Assembly (NCBI GenBank): GCA_963667195.1
Contig: OY762962.1
Span: 1,798,001-1,862,000 of the forward strand
Length of the DNA: 64,000 nt
Direction of reading: 5' to 3'
Source of the DNA: UBA7703 sp963667195
GTDB lineage: Bacteria > Bacillota > Clostridia > Christensenellales > CAG-138
In this document: in pieces, positions 1-7,502 of the stretch
How the letters are laid out: each line of letters opens with the position of its first letter
Position numbering within the stretch: position 1 is the stretch's first letter
The notes under the pieces: model-generated
The model's database searches: none
What the model was told of the DNA's origin: nothing
What the model saw: the letters and a program-made list of their open reading frames with translations, nothing else
Translations under genes and position numbers: made by a program

Positions 1-1126
1 TATGCTTCTGCGTCTTGACGGAAACGCCGCTCATGGAGGCGGAGACGTTGTTATAGCCGTAGTTGCCGGGGCGCGTTGCGGTGAGGGCATACGGGCCGAC
101 AGAATCCACCGTGACCTCATATTCTTCATTAGAAAGCTTGTTCACCGTGCAGCCGACGGACGTGATTGTCATCGCCTCTTTGGTGCTACCACCGGAGATG
201 CGGAGCGTGAAGGGCTCGCCGCTCTTTGCGTCGCTGACCCAGTCTTCAATGCGAATCGCCGTTTGATCGGACTTGCTCGAGCAGCCGCTCAAAATTGCGG
301 AATAGGCGCTGTTGTAGTTCGAGTTGCCGTCCATCATCGCGGTGAGCGAATAGGCGCCGACGCGGGTGACGGTAACCTCAAACTCGGTATCTGCCGTGCC
401 GATAGCGGGGGAAACGGTGCATCCATCCGCGAGGAAGGAAATTGCGCCGCTGGTGTTGCCGCCGTAGACATGAATCTTAAAGTGGTCGTAGTAATCCTTT
501 GCGCCGCCCCAACCGGAAACGCTCAGCGGTATTTGATCCGCCCTGCCTGCAACACCCGAACGGATGTCTTTCGCAAGATCGGATACCCCGCTGGATGTGG
601 CGGTCAGCGAATACGGGCCGGCGCCGGTGACGGTGACCGTATAGGTGTCTGCTCCGGTTCCGTTGAGGGGAAATACCGTGCAATTCTCGGCTTTAAAGGC
701 AATTGGTTCTGTCGGGGAAACGCCCTGAAGCGTGATATCAAAGCTCTCGCCGCAGTTCTTTGCGCCCTGCCAGGAGAGGATGGAGAGTGCGTTTGCATCG
801 CGAATCTTCAGCTCGGATACCCCCGGTGGTACAATGGCATCTTCGGTCGGCTGAAGCTGCACGACATTGTTTGTCGCGGCTTCGGCGGCGGGTTCGTTCG
901 CTTTCTGGCTTTCTTCTACGCGAAAAGACTGCAACAGGGTTTTTGTTGCAGCGCTTGCGGGTTTGTATGCAAATATGACAGCGAGACCAAAGAACAAAAT
1001 GAATGCGACCAATGCATATACTCTGCGTTTTGCGCGTTTTCTTGCAGAGCGAACAGACCGTCTACGGCTTGTCGATCGGTTAGGAGGTGCGTCATGAGAA
1101 TATGTGTACCTACCCGTTTGTCCCAT
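1..1126 (-). CDS. Membrane-anchored protein with Ig-like repeats (partial, 3' end outside window)
   Basis: An open minus-strand frame runs without a stop to the left edge, so the C-terminus is missing. The N-terminus is Arg/Lys-rich and cytoplasmic-looking (RSTSRRRSVRSARKRAKRR), followed by one hydrophobic segment (about residues 37-55) and then an extracellular part. That part has at least three repeats of about 80-90 residues with the pattern LSISSW..AK.GE.F.I...G, a central GCTV, and (Y/F)EVTVT..G.YSLTA, typical of bacterial Ig-like modules in cell-surface proteins. Start choice is uncertain: ATG at 1126 has GGGGGA 8 nt upstream; in-frame ATGs at 1132, 1165 and 1192 are also possible. Function unknown; adhesion or envelope role is inference from the fold only. 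Confidence 0.75.
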   Translation of the reverse strand, partial: MGQTGRYTYSHDAPPNRSTSRRRSVRSARKRAKRRVYALVAFILFFGLAVIFAYKPASAATKTLLQSFRVEESQKANEPAAEAATNNVVQLQPTEDAIVPPGVSELKIRDANALSILSWQGAKNCGESFDITLQGVSPTEPIAFKAENCTVFPLNGTGADTYTVTVTGAGPYSLTATSSGVSDLAKDIRSGVAGRADQIPLSVSGWGGAKDYYDHFKIHVYGGNTSGAISFLADGCTVSPAIGTADTEFEVTVTRVGAYSLTAMMDGNSNYNSAYSAILSGCSSKSDQTAIRIEDWVSDAKSGEPFTLRISGGSTKEAMTITSVGCTVNKLSNEEYEVTVDSVGPYALTATRPGNYGYNNVSASMSGVSVKTQKH

Positions 1127-1236
1127 CGTCATTTCCCCCGGCTCTTCGTCGCAAAACACTGCCATGAAGCGGAATCCTGCAACATCCGTCATCTCGTAAC
1201 AATTGCGTTACGGTCTATTCATGGAAATTTAATATT

Positions 1237-1265
1237 ATACTATCTCCCTGAGTATACAATGTCAA
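1237..1265 (-). promoter_or_regulatory. Sigma-A promoter of the Ig-like repeat protein
   Basis: On the minus strand, TTGACA (1265-1260) and TAGTAT (1242-1237) are separated by exactly 17 nt, giving a predicted start near 1230. No other gene lies between this promoter and the minus-strand CDS. Confidence 0.7.
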
Positions 1266-1412
1266 GGAAAATTTTACAAATTATTGTATCGAAGCGGGGT
1301 TTCATGCACAATCTGTTGGGGTTGGCGGATTCGTTCATAAATTATTTATTTTCGCAGGATTTTTGCGGTTTTGCATAATTTGTGAAGCGTTTTTCGCCCG
1401 GTGGGGAGCGGA

Positions 1413-1441
1413 TGTCCAAATCGCATCCAGTTTGGTATAAT
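1413..1441 (+). promoter_or_regulatory. Extended -10 promoter of the molybdenum cofactor cluster
   Basis: TGGTATAAT places a perfect TATAAT at 1436-1441 with an extended -10 TG; the -35 position (1413-1418) matches consensus poorly. The gap of about 75 nt to the first gene holds A/T tracts but no hairpin I could recognise as a molybdenum cofactor riboswitch. Confidence 0.5.
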
Positions 1442-1516
1442 AGGTCATAATTCTGCAAAAAAATTCAAGTTTTTTATATACCTTATGGGGTAATTGCGAA
1501 AAAAGCGAAAGGAATT

Positions 1517-2731
1517 TTGAAAAACGAGATGTTGCTGGTGCTTTCGCTGGAGGATGCCATACAAATCGTGTGCCGGGTGGCGAAAAATGGGTCGATTTTG
1601 AGTGAATGTGAGCGACTTTCGGCGTGTTGCGGTCGCATTTTAGCGAATGATGTGTACGCGACGGAGGATTTGCCCGCGTTTGACCGCAGCGCGGTGGACG
1701 GATTTGCCGTCGTCAGCCGGGATACCTTCGGCGCGTCCGCGGCGCAACCTTCGCTTCTCCGCCTTGCGGGTGAGGTGAAGATGGGAGAACGCGCCGGGTT
1801 CTCGCTTTCGGACGGGACCTGCGCCGCGGTCTGGACAGGCGGAGAGCTGCCGCCCGGTGCGGATGCGATGGTGATGCTGGAGCAGGCGGAGCGCTTACCG
1901 GGTGGAATGATCGCGGTGGAAGAGTCCGCAGCACCGGGCAGGCACATCGTGTTTCGCGGCGACGACATCAAGGCGGAAGGATTGCTGCTCACCGCAGGGA
2001 CACGGCTCACCGCGCGGGAGATCGGCCTGCTTGCCGCGGTTGGCGTGACCGAAGTGGAGGTGTTCGCCCGACCGCGCGTTGGGATTCTCTCCACGGGGGA
2101 CGAGCTGATCGATCCCGCGCAGACGCCGGTCGGCGGACAGATTCGGGACAGCAACGGGGAAATGCTGCTTGCGGCCTGCCGCGAGGCGGGCGCGGAGGCG
2201 CGCTTTCTCGGGCGCGTGCCGGACGAGGAGGAGACGCTACACCACGCGATGAAGAGCAGCGCGGAAGCATGCGATCTTCTGTTGCTCTCCGGCGGCAGCT
2301 CCGCGGGCGCGAAGGATGCCGCCTGCCGCTGCCTCGGCAACCTTGGCGAAGTATTGTTCCATGGTCTCGCGCTCAAGCCGGGCAAACCCGCGTTTGCGGG
2401 AACGATCGGCAGTACGATCGTCGTCGGCCTGCCGGGGCATCCCGCGGCGGCGTATCTGGTGTTTCACGCGCTGGTGCGCCCGCTGCTCGCCGCGCTTGCG
2501 GGCGGTGAAATCGTCGAGCGTACGGCAAAGGCAACGCTGCTATGCGCCGCGCCGAGCAACGAAGGGCGCGAGGAACTGCTGCCCGTTCGCGCTCGCGAAG
2601 GCGTGGCGGAGCCGATTGCGCTCAAGTCCGGGCTGCTTTCTCCGCTGACCCGCGCGGACGGGTATGTCCACATTCCACGCGACACCGAGGGCCTGCCCAA
2701 AGGCGCGATAGTAGACGTAATTCTGTTTTGA
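1517..2731 (+). CDS. moeA: Molybdopterin molybdenumtransferase MoeA
   Basis: MoeA inserts molybdate into adenylylated molybdopterin, the last step of Mo-cofactor synthesis. The 404-residue protein has the family's full layout: N-terminal MoeA domain with the DRSAVDGFAV motif (about residues 56-65), a MoCF-binding domain with STGDEL (about 191) and GGSSAGAKD (about 258), GLPGHP (about 306), and a C-terminal beta-barrel. The TTG at 1517 sits 4 nt behind GAAAGGA; an ATG four codons further in is the alternative. It opens an eleven-gene run, all in the same direction, for cofactor synthesis and molybdate import, and is followed 59 nt later by a second MoeA. Confidence 0.9.
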   Translation: MKNEMLLVLSLEDAIQIVCRVAKNGSILSECERLSACCGRILANDVYATEDLPAFDRSAVDGFAVVSRDTFGASAAQPSLLRLAGEVKMGERAGFSLSDGTCAAVWTGGELPPGADAMVMLEQAERLPGGMIAVEESAAPGRHIVFRGDDIKAEGLLLTAGTRLTAREIGLLAAVGVTEVEVFARPRVGILSTGDELIDPAQTPVGGQIRDSNGEMLLAACREAGAEARFLGRVPDEEETLHHAMKSSAEACDLLLLSGGSSAGAKDAACRCLGNLGEVLFHGLALKPGKPAFAGTIGSTIVVGLPGHPAAAYLVFHALVRPLLAALAGGEIVERTAKATLLCAAPSNEGREELLPVRAREGVAEPIALKSGLLSPLTRADGYVHIPRDTEGLPKGAIVDVILF

Positions 2732-2790
2732 ACAATTCCGCGTCTCGTGTTCAAGGAACCGACGGACGGAAGAAATATTGAGGAGTTTTC

Positions 2791-4719
2791 ATGAGTAAAT
2801 ACGAATACCTGAGCAATACGCAGTTGGGTGAAGCGCTGCGTCAATATCTCGCGTTTCTGGAGCCCCGCGGGCTGAATTCCCGGACGGAAGAGGTGCCCGT
2901 GACCGACGCGCTGGGACGCATCAGCGCATGCGCGGCTTACGCGCGGCGCAGCAGCCCGCACTATACCGCCTGTGCGATGGACGGCATCGCAGTCCTTGCC
3001 AAGCGCACGTTTGGCGCCACGCAGACGACGCCCGTTTCGCTACGCGAGGGCGAGTTTATCCGCGTGGACACGGGCGACCCGCTGCCGCAGGGATGCGACG
3101 CGGTGATCATGATCGAGGATTGCGTGGAGGAGGCAGACGGAGTCGTGCTGCGCTCGGCGGCGGTTCCCTGGCAGCACGTACGCCAGATTGGCGAAGACCT
3201 CTCGGCAGGCGACATGATACTGCCGTCCTATATCGAGATCGAGCCCGCGTTGATCGGCGCCCTGCTCGCGGGCGGTGTGCAGAAGATCAGCGTTTTGGCA
3301 AAGCCGCGCGTCGCGATCATCCCCACGGGGGACGAGATCGTTTCTCAGGGCGAAACCCCGCGCGAGGGCGAGATACCGGAGTTCAACTCCGCAATCTTTT
3401 GCGCGATGCTTGCCCGTTGGGGTGCGGCGGGTGTGGTCTGTCCGGTTGTGAAGGATGATCCCGCGAAGATCGAGCAGGCGCTGCGTCAGGCGACAAGCGA
3501 AAGCGACCTCGTACTGCTCTGCGCGGGAACCTCCGCAGGACGCGACGACGGAACCGCATCCGCAATTCGCGCGCTCGGGGACGTCTGCGTGCATGGCATC
3601 GCGATCCGCCCGGGCAAACCCGCCGTGCTGGGCGCGGTCGGAAATAAACCCGTCGTCGGCGTGCCCGGCTACCCCGTCTCCGGCATCATCGTGCTGGAGG
3701 AGCTGGTCAAGCCCGTGATCGACCACCTGCTCAAGCGCGAGCGGGAGATTGCGGAGAGCGTCTGCGTCAAGATGGGCAGGCGATATGTCTCCTCGCTGAA
3801 ATATCGCGAGTTTGTGCGCGCGTCGCTGGGGTTCGACGCGGAGGGCAGCCTTTCTGTCGTGCCCATTCAGGCGGGAGCAGGCGTGATCACCTCGCTGACG
3901 AAGGCGGACTGCATCCTCGACGTGCCGCAAAACTGTGAAGGCTATGAGGCTGGTGAGCGCGCGCATGTGCGTTTGCTCAAGCCCATCGACCGCGTTGCGC
4001 GCACGGTGCGCATCCTCGGCAGCCACGATCCGCTGATCGACGAGGCGGCGGACGAGCTGAGGCGCTCGGACATCCGCGCGTATGTGAGCAGCGCGCACGT
4101 CGGCAGCATGGGCGCACTCCTCGCGCTCAGCCGCGGGGAAGCGCAGCTCGGCGGCATCCATCTATTGAACGAATCGGACGGCAGCTATAACATCTCCTAC
4201 GTGGAGCAATACATCCCCGATGGCGGTGTCGCGCTGATCGAGTGCGTGCGCCGCGCGCAGGGGCTGATCGTGCAAAAAGGCAATCCGCTGGGCATCTCCT
4301 CCGTCAAAGACCTCACGAGATCGGGTGTTAGATACGCAAACCGGCAGAAGGGCGCGGGTACGCGCGTGCTGCTCGACTACCTGCTCAAGCAAAACGGCAT
4401 ATCGCCACAGCAGATCGAAGGATATGCGCGCGAGGAACTCACGCATACCGCCGTTGCGGCGCAGATCAGCGCGGGCAGCGCGGATTGCGGACTGGGCATC
4501 CTCTCCGCCGCGCGGATGTATGACCTGGACTTCGTGCCCGTCTGCGAGGAGACATACGATCTGTTGGTGTCGCTCTCCGCGATGGAGAGTCCGCAGGTGC
4601 GCGCATTCCTGCGCACCCTCGGCAGCGAGGCGTTTTTGCGCAGGCTGGACGCGCTGGGCGGATACACCTACGATCAGCCCGGAAGGATCAAAAAAATCTG
4701 GCCTGAAAAGCAACAGTAA
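2791..4719 (+). CDS. moeA: MoeA paralogue fused to a C-terminal periplasmic-binding-protein-like domain
   Basis: Residues 1 to about 395 form a complete MoeA (CAMDGIAV, TGDE near residue 180, CAGTSAGRDD near 246, GVPGYP near 290). Residues about 405-642 form a second domain resembling type-2 substrate-binding proteins: HVGSMGALLALSRGEAQLGGIHLL, split here as HVGSMGALLALS and GEAQLGGIHLL, then GAGTRVLLDYLL and SADCGLGI. The same two-domain protein is known in anaerobes next to molybdate or tungstate genes, where the second domain is thought to sense or bind the oxyanion. There is no signal peptide, so it acts in the cytoplasm. ATG at 2791 follows GAGGAG. Which of the two MoeA proteins handles Mo, and whether one prefers W, cannot be told from sequence. 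Confidence 0.88.
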   Translation: MSKYEYLSNTQLGEALRQYLAFLEPRGLNSRTEEVPVTDALGRISACAAYARRSSPHYTACAMDGIAVLAKRTFGATQTTPVSLREGEFIRVDTGDPLPQGCDAVIMIEDCVEEADGVVLRSAAVPWQHVRQIGEDLSAGDMILPSYIEIEPALIGALLAGGVQKISVLAKPRVAIIPTGDEIVSQGETPREGEIPEFNSAIFCAMLARWGAAGVVCPVVKDDPAKIEQALRQATSESDLVLLCAGTSAGRDDGTASAIRALGDVCVHGIAIRPGKPAVLGAVGNKPVVGVPGYPVSGIIVLEELVKPVIDHLLKREREIAESVCVKMGRRYVSSLKYREFVRASLGFDAEGSLSVVPIQAGAGVITSLTKADCILDVPQNCEGYEAGERAHVRLLKPIDRVARTVRILGSHDPLIDEAADELRRSDIRAYVSSAHVGSMGALLALSRGEAQLGGIHLLNESDGSYNISYVEQYIPDGGVALIECVRRAQGLIVQKGNPLGISSVKDLTRSGVRYANRQKGAGTRVLLDYLLKQNGISPQQIEGYAREELTHTAVAAQISAGSADCGLGILSAARMYDLDFVPVCEETYDLLVSLSAMESPQVRAFLRTLGSEAFLRRLDALGGYTYDQPGRIKKIWPEKQQ

Positions 4720-4827
4720 TCAGGATATCCGGCTGGTATACGGCGAAAAAACGCCGATTTCGTGCGTTATTCTTTCGAAAATAATATATCCGCTCAAAAA
4801 ATTAGAACGCGCTTGCCAAACTTTATG

Positions 4828-4868
4828 AGCCGCCGTATGATAGAGCTATCCTGCGGCGGTTGTTTTTT
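4828..4868 (+). terminator. Strong hairpin with U-run between moeA2 and moaC
   Basis: CCGCCG (4830-4835) pairs with CGGCGG (4854-4859); inside it GATAG pairs with CTATC; a TTGTTTTTT run follows. It has the form of an intrinsic terminator or attenuator 60 nt before moaC, splitting the cluster into 1517-4719 and 4927 onward unless read-through occurs. Confidence 0.65.
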
Positions 4869-4926
4869 GGAAGAATATTGCAAAACCATTCGCAAAAACC
4901 GATCAGAACGGAAAGGTTGGCGGCAC

Positions 4927-5427
4927 ATGAACGACATCTTGACGCATGTCAACGCGCGCGGAGAAGCGCACATGGTGGATGTTTCGGAAAAAGACGTGAC
5001 CCACCGCGAGGCGGTTGCCGAAAGCTTCGTCGTCATGAAGCCGGAGACGCTCGATTTGATCCGGAGCGGCTCTGCCGCAAAAGGCGACGTGTTTGCAACG
5101 GCGCGCATCGCGGGGATTCTCGCGGCAAAGCGCACAAGCGAACTCATTCCGCTGTGCCATCCAATCGCGCTGACCTCGGTCAAGGTGGACCTCATCGCCT
5201 GCCCGCCGGATCGCGTCCACATCATCAGCGAGGTGCGCTGTGATGAGAAGACCGGTGTGGAGATGGAAGCGTTGACGGCGGCGAGTGTTGCCGCGCTGAC
5301 GATCTACGACATGTGCAAGGCGGTTGACCGCGGGATGGAGATCGTGACCACGCGACTAATCAAAAAGAGCGGTGGAAAGAGCGGCATCTTTGAGCGCGAG
5401 GCGGGCGCATGCGAATCCAACGCCTGA
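4927..5427 (+). CDS. moaC: Cyclic pyranopterin monophosphate synthase MoaC
   Basis: MoaC converts 3',8-cyclo-7,8-dihydro-GTP, the MoaA product, to cyclic pyranopterin monophosphate. The 166-residue protein has the typical start AHMVDVSEKDVTHREAVA, the LIPLCHPI motif (about residue 73) and the catalytic DMCKAVDRGM (about 127-136), with the usual length. The frame is open upstream to 4762, but homology begins at the ATG at 4927, which has GAAAGG about 9 nt upstream; the preceding sequence contains a terminator-like hairpin. Its last 19 nt overlap the start of the MOSC gene. Confidence 0.92.
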   Translation: MNDILTHVNARGEAHMVDVSEKDVTHREAVAESFVVMKPETLDLIRSGSAAKGDVFATARIAGILAAKRTSELIPLCHPIALTSVKVDLIACPPDRVHIISEVRCDEKTGVEMEALTAASVAALTIYDMCKAVDRGMEIVTTRLIKKSGGKSGIFEREAGACESNA

Positions 5428-5852
5428 CGCGCGCGCCACAAGGCGCGCCGCGCGAAACCGTCGAATCATTGCTGTTGGACGAACACCTCGGCGTTATCGG
5501 TGATGTCAAGAGCGCGAAGGACGGCTCCGTAAGCCTGCTTTCGGGTGAAGCGGAGGAGAGGATTCGCACGTTAGGCGGCCTCTGCACCGCGAAGTTTGCG
5601 GCAAATATCGTCACCGAAGGTCTTGACTATGCGGAACTTTCGGCAGGAACGATACTTTCGATCGACTCCGCTCTACTGGAAATCACACGCGTCGGCAAAC
5701 CCTGCTATGAAGCCTGCGCGATCGCGCAAACGGGCGAAACCTGCGAACTGCCACATAACTGCGCCTTTGCGCGTGTGCTGCGCGGCGGCGAGATACACAT
5801 ACACGAAACGATATGGATTCAAAACCCATCAGATGACACACATCAAATTTAG
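5409..5852 (+). CDS. MOSC-domain protein
   Basis: The 147-residue single-domain MOSC protein carries the conserved Cys context of the family (ITRVGKPCYEACAIAQTG, Cys near residues 99 and 103, then a third in GETCELPHNC). MOSC domains occur in Mo-cofactor sulfurases and YiiM-type proteins and are thought to bind cofactor or persulfide sulfur. Its start lies inside the end of moaC (19 nt overlap) and moaA follows 12 nt after its stop, so it is probably translated with them. The exact reaction is unknown. Confidence 0.85.
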   Translation: MRIQRLTRAPQGAPRETVESLLLDEHLGVIGDVKSAKDGSVSLLSGEAEERIRTLGGLCTAKFAANIVTEGLDYAELSAGTILSIDSALLEITRVGKPCYEACAIAQTGETCELPHNCAFARVLRGGEIHIHETIWIQNPSDDTHQI

Positions 5853-5864
5853 ATCGGAAACAGA

Positions 5865-6815
5865 ATGAACGACCGCTTTGGACGAACAATCACATATTTA
5901 CGCCTTTCGCTCACGGAGCGCTGCACACTCAAGTGCGCCTATTGCCGCGCGGGAGAAGGCATTTGCCCGAAGAAGAGCGAGCTAAGTCAAGATGAGTTCT
6001 TGCGCATCGTGCGCTCGTTTGCGGCGGTCGGCGTTAAGAAGGTGCGCCTCACGGGCGGCGAACCCATGCTGCGGCGGGATTTGATCCCGATTATCTCAGG
6101 CATTCGCGGGATTGAGGGCATCGAGGAGATTACGATGACGACCAACGGGCAGCATCTGGCGGGGCAATGCCGCGCGCTGCGCGAGGCGGGGCTGAACCGC
6201 CTAAATATCAGCGTCGATTCTCTCAAGCCGGAGCGGTATACTGCCATCACGGGCGGGGGTTCGCTCTCGCTGGTGCTCGCGGGAATCGAGGAGGCGTTTG
6301 CGGCGGGGTTTCCTTCGCTGAAACTCAACGTCGTACTCCTGCGTGGGCAAAACGACGACGAGACGGCGGACTTCATCGAGCTCTCCAAGGATCGCCCGAT
6401 CTCGGTGCGGTTCATCGAATATATGCCGCTGGGTGAGACAGATCAGGCGAGTCTTCGCGTAACCGGCGCGGAACTATTGAAGAAACACCCGCAGCTCGTG
6501 CCGGTGGAGCCTGCGTACCCGGGTCAGCCCTCGCGGGACTATCAGATGCCGGGCTATGTCGGGCGCGTGGGGCTGATCGATCCCATGTCGCACCGCTTCT
6601 GCGCGGACTGCAACCGCGTGCGCGTGATGAGCGACGGTATGATTCGCCCGTGCCTGGGTTCCAACGAGGAGTTCTCGCTGAAAGAAGCGCTCGAACAAAC
6701 CGACGACAGCGCGCTGCACGCGGTGATCGCGCGGGCAATTGCGCTCAAGCCGGAGACGCACTGCTTCGACGCATCATTCAAAGCGGAAAAGACCATGCGC
6801 CACATTGGCGGATAA
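5865..6815 (+). CDS. moaA: GTP 3',8-cyclase MoaA
   Basis: MoaA is the radical-SAM enzyme that starts molybdopterin synthesis from GTP. The N-terminal cluster motif is C20-x3-C24-x2-C27 (ERCTLKCAYC), followed by the SAM-binding TGGEPMLR. The C-terminal second 4Fe-4S site is C-x2-C-x13-C in HRFCADCNRV...RPCL (about residues 245-262). The protein ends in Gly-Gly, the conserved tail needed for catalysis. At 316 residues it is a normal length. Its partner MoaC is two genes upstream. Confidence 0.94.
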   Translation: MNDRFGRTITYLRLSLTERCTLKCAYCRAGEGICPKKSELSQDEFLRIVRSFAAVGVKKVRLTGGEPMLRRDLIPIISGIRGIEGIEEITMTTNGQHLAGQCRALREAGLNRLNISVDSLKPERYTAITGGGSLSLVLAGIEEAFAAGFPSLKLNVVLLRGQNDDETADFIELSKDRPISVRFIEYMPLGETDQASLRVTGAELLKKHPQLVPVEPAYPGQPSRDYQMPGYVGRVGLIDPMSHRFCADCNRVRVMSDGMIRPCLGSNEEFSLKEALEQTDDSALHAVIARAIALKPETHCFDASFKAEKTMRHIGG

Positions 6816-6901
6816 CGTGTGCACGGGTCACGGAAATCGTTCAATCAGAAGAATATAATCAATAATTATTTATAATGACATTTTTCACGAAAGGTAAATC
6901 A

Positions 6902-7336
6902 GTGGCAAAGATTACATCCATCAACATCAGCCCGAAGAAGGGCACGTTTAAGCAGCCGGTGGAGCGCGCGGAGCTGAAGGTTGATCACGGCATCGTGGGA
7001 GACGCGCACGCGGGCAATTGGCACCGGCAGATCAGTTTACTCGCGCAGGAGAGCATCGACAAGATGATCGCGCTGGGATTGCCTGACCTCACGCCCGGCA
7101 AGTTTGCGGAGAATATTACCACAGAGGGTATTTCGCTCTATACGCTGCCTGTCGGAACGATTTTACGCCTCGGCAGTTGCCGCGTGGAGGTCACCCAGAT
7201 CGGCAAGGAATGCCATCAACACTGCGAAATCTACAAGAAGGTCGGGCAGTGCATCATGCCACACGAGGGCATCTTCGTGCGCGTGCTCACGCCGGGCGAG
7301 CTCTCGGTCGGCGATGAAATCGAGATCGAACAATAA
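6902..7336 (+). CDS. Second MOSC-domain protein
   Basis: A 144-residue MOSC protein of the clostridial type (VDHGIVGDAHAGNWHRQ, ITTEGISL, IGKECHQHCEIYKKVGQC, MPHEGIFVRVL). I place the start at GTG 6902, where MAKITSINISPKKG matches the family and GAAAGG lies 7 nt upstream; the frame is open to an ATG at 6875. Its cysteine cluster (C-x3-C and a later Cys) differs from the MOSC protein at 5409, so the two are paralogues. A terminator follows directly. Confidence 0.85.
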   Translation: MAKITSINISPKKGTFKQPVERAELKVDHGIVGDAHAGNWHRQISLLAQESIDKMIALGLPDLTPGKFAENITTEGISLYTLPVGTILRLGSCRVEVTQIGKECHQHCEIYKKVGQCIMPHEGIFVRVLTPGELSVGDEIEIEQ

Positions 7337-7352
7337 GCCACGTTTGATTTTT

Positions 7353-7376
7353 GCGGGCGCGTTGCCCGCTTTTTTT
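7353..7376 (+). terminator. Intrinsic terminator after the second MOSC gene
   Basis: GCGGGC (7353-7358) and GCCCGC (7364-7369) form a 6-bp GC stem followed by seven T residues. It closes the moaC-MOSC-moaA-MOSC unit. Confidence 0.85.
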
Positions 7377-7467
7377 ACCAAAATCAAAGGAAAATAGTAA
7401 AGATTGGAGGATATAGCATTACTTTCTGAAAAAGTGTTGCGGCATCTCAAAAAATAATTTGAAAGCG

Positions 7468-7496
7468 TTGTTTTTTCAGAAAAATAATGGTATGAT
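7468..7496 (+). promoter_or_regulatory. Promoter giving a leaderless transcript
   Basis: TTGTTT (7468-7473), 17 nt, then TATGAT (7491-7496), preceded by an extended TG. The start codon begins at 7503, only 6 nt after the -10 element, so transcription should begin at or next to the ATG. No Shine-Dalgarno sequence fits between. Confidence 0.65.
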
Positions 7497-7502
7497 TCGC
7501 GT

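Noticed and set aside
2..1378. 458-residue plus-strand ORF
   Set aside because: Antisense shadow of the Ig-like repeat gene; the protein has no recognisable features, while the minus strand encodes regular repeats, a membrane helix and has a good promoter.
1442..1516. Molybdenum cofactor riboswitch before moeA
   Set aside because: Only about 75 nt of mainly A/T sequence with no multi-stem structure.
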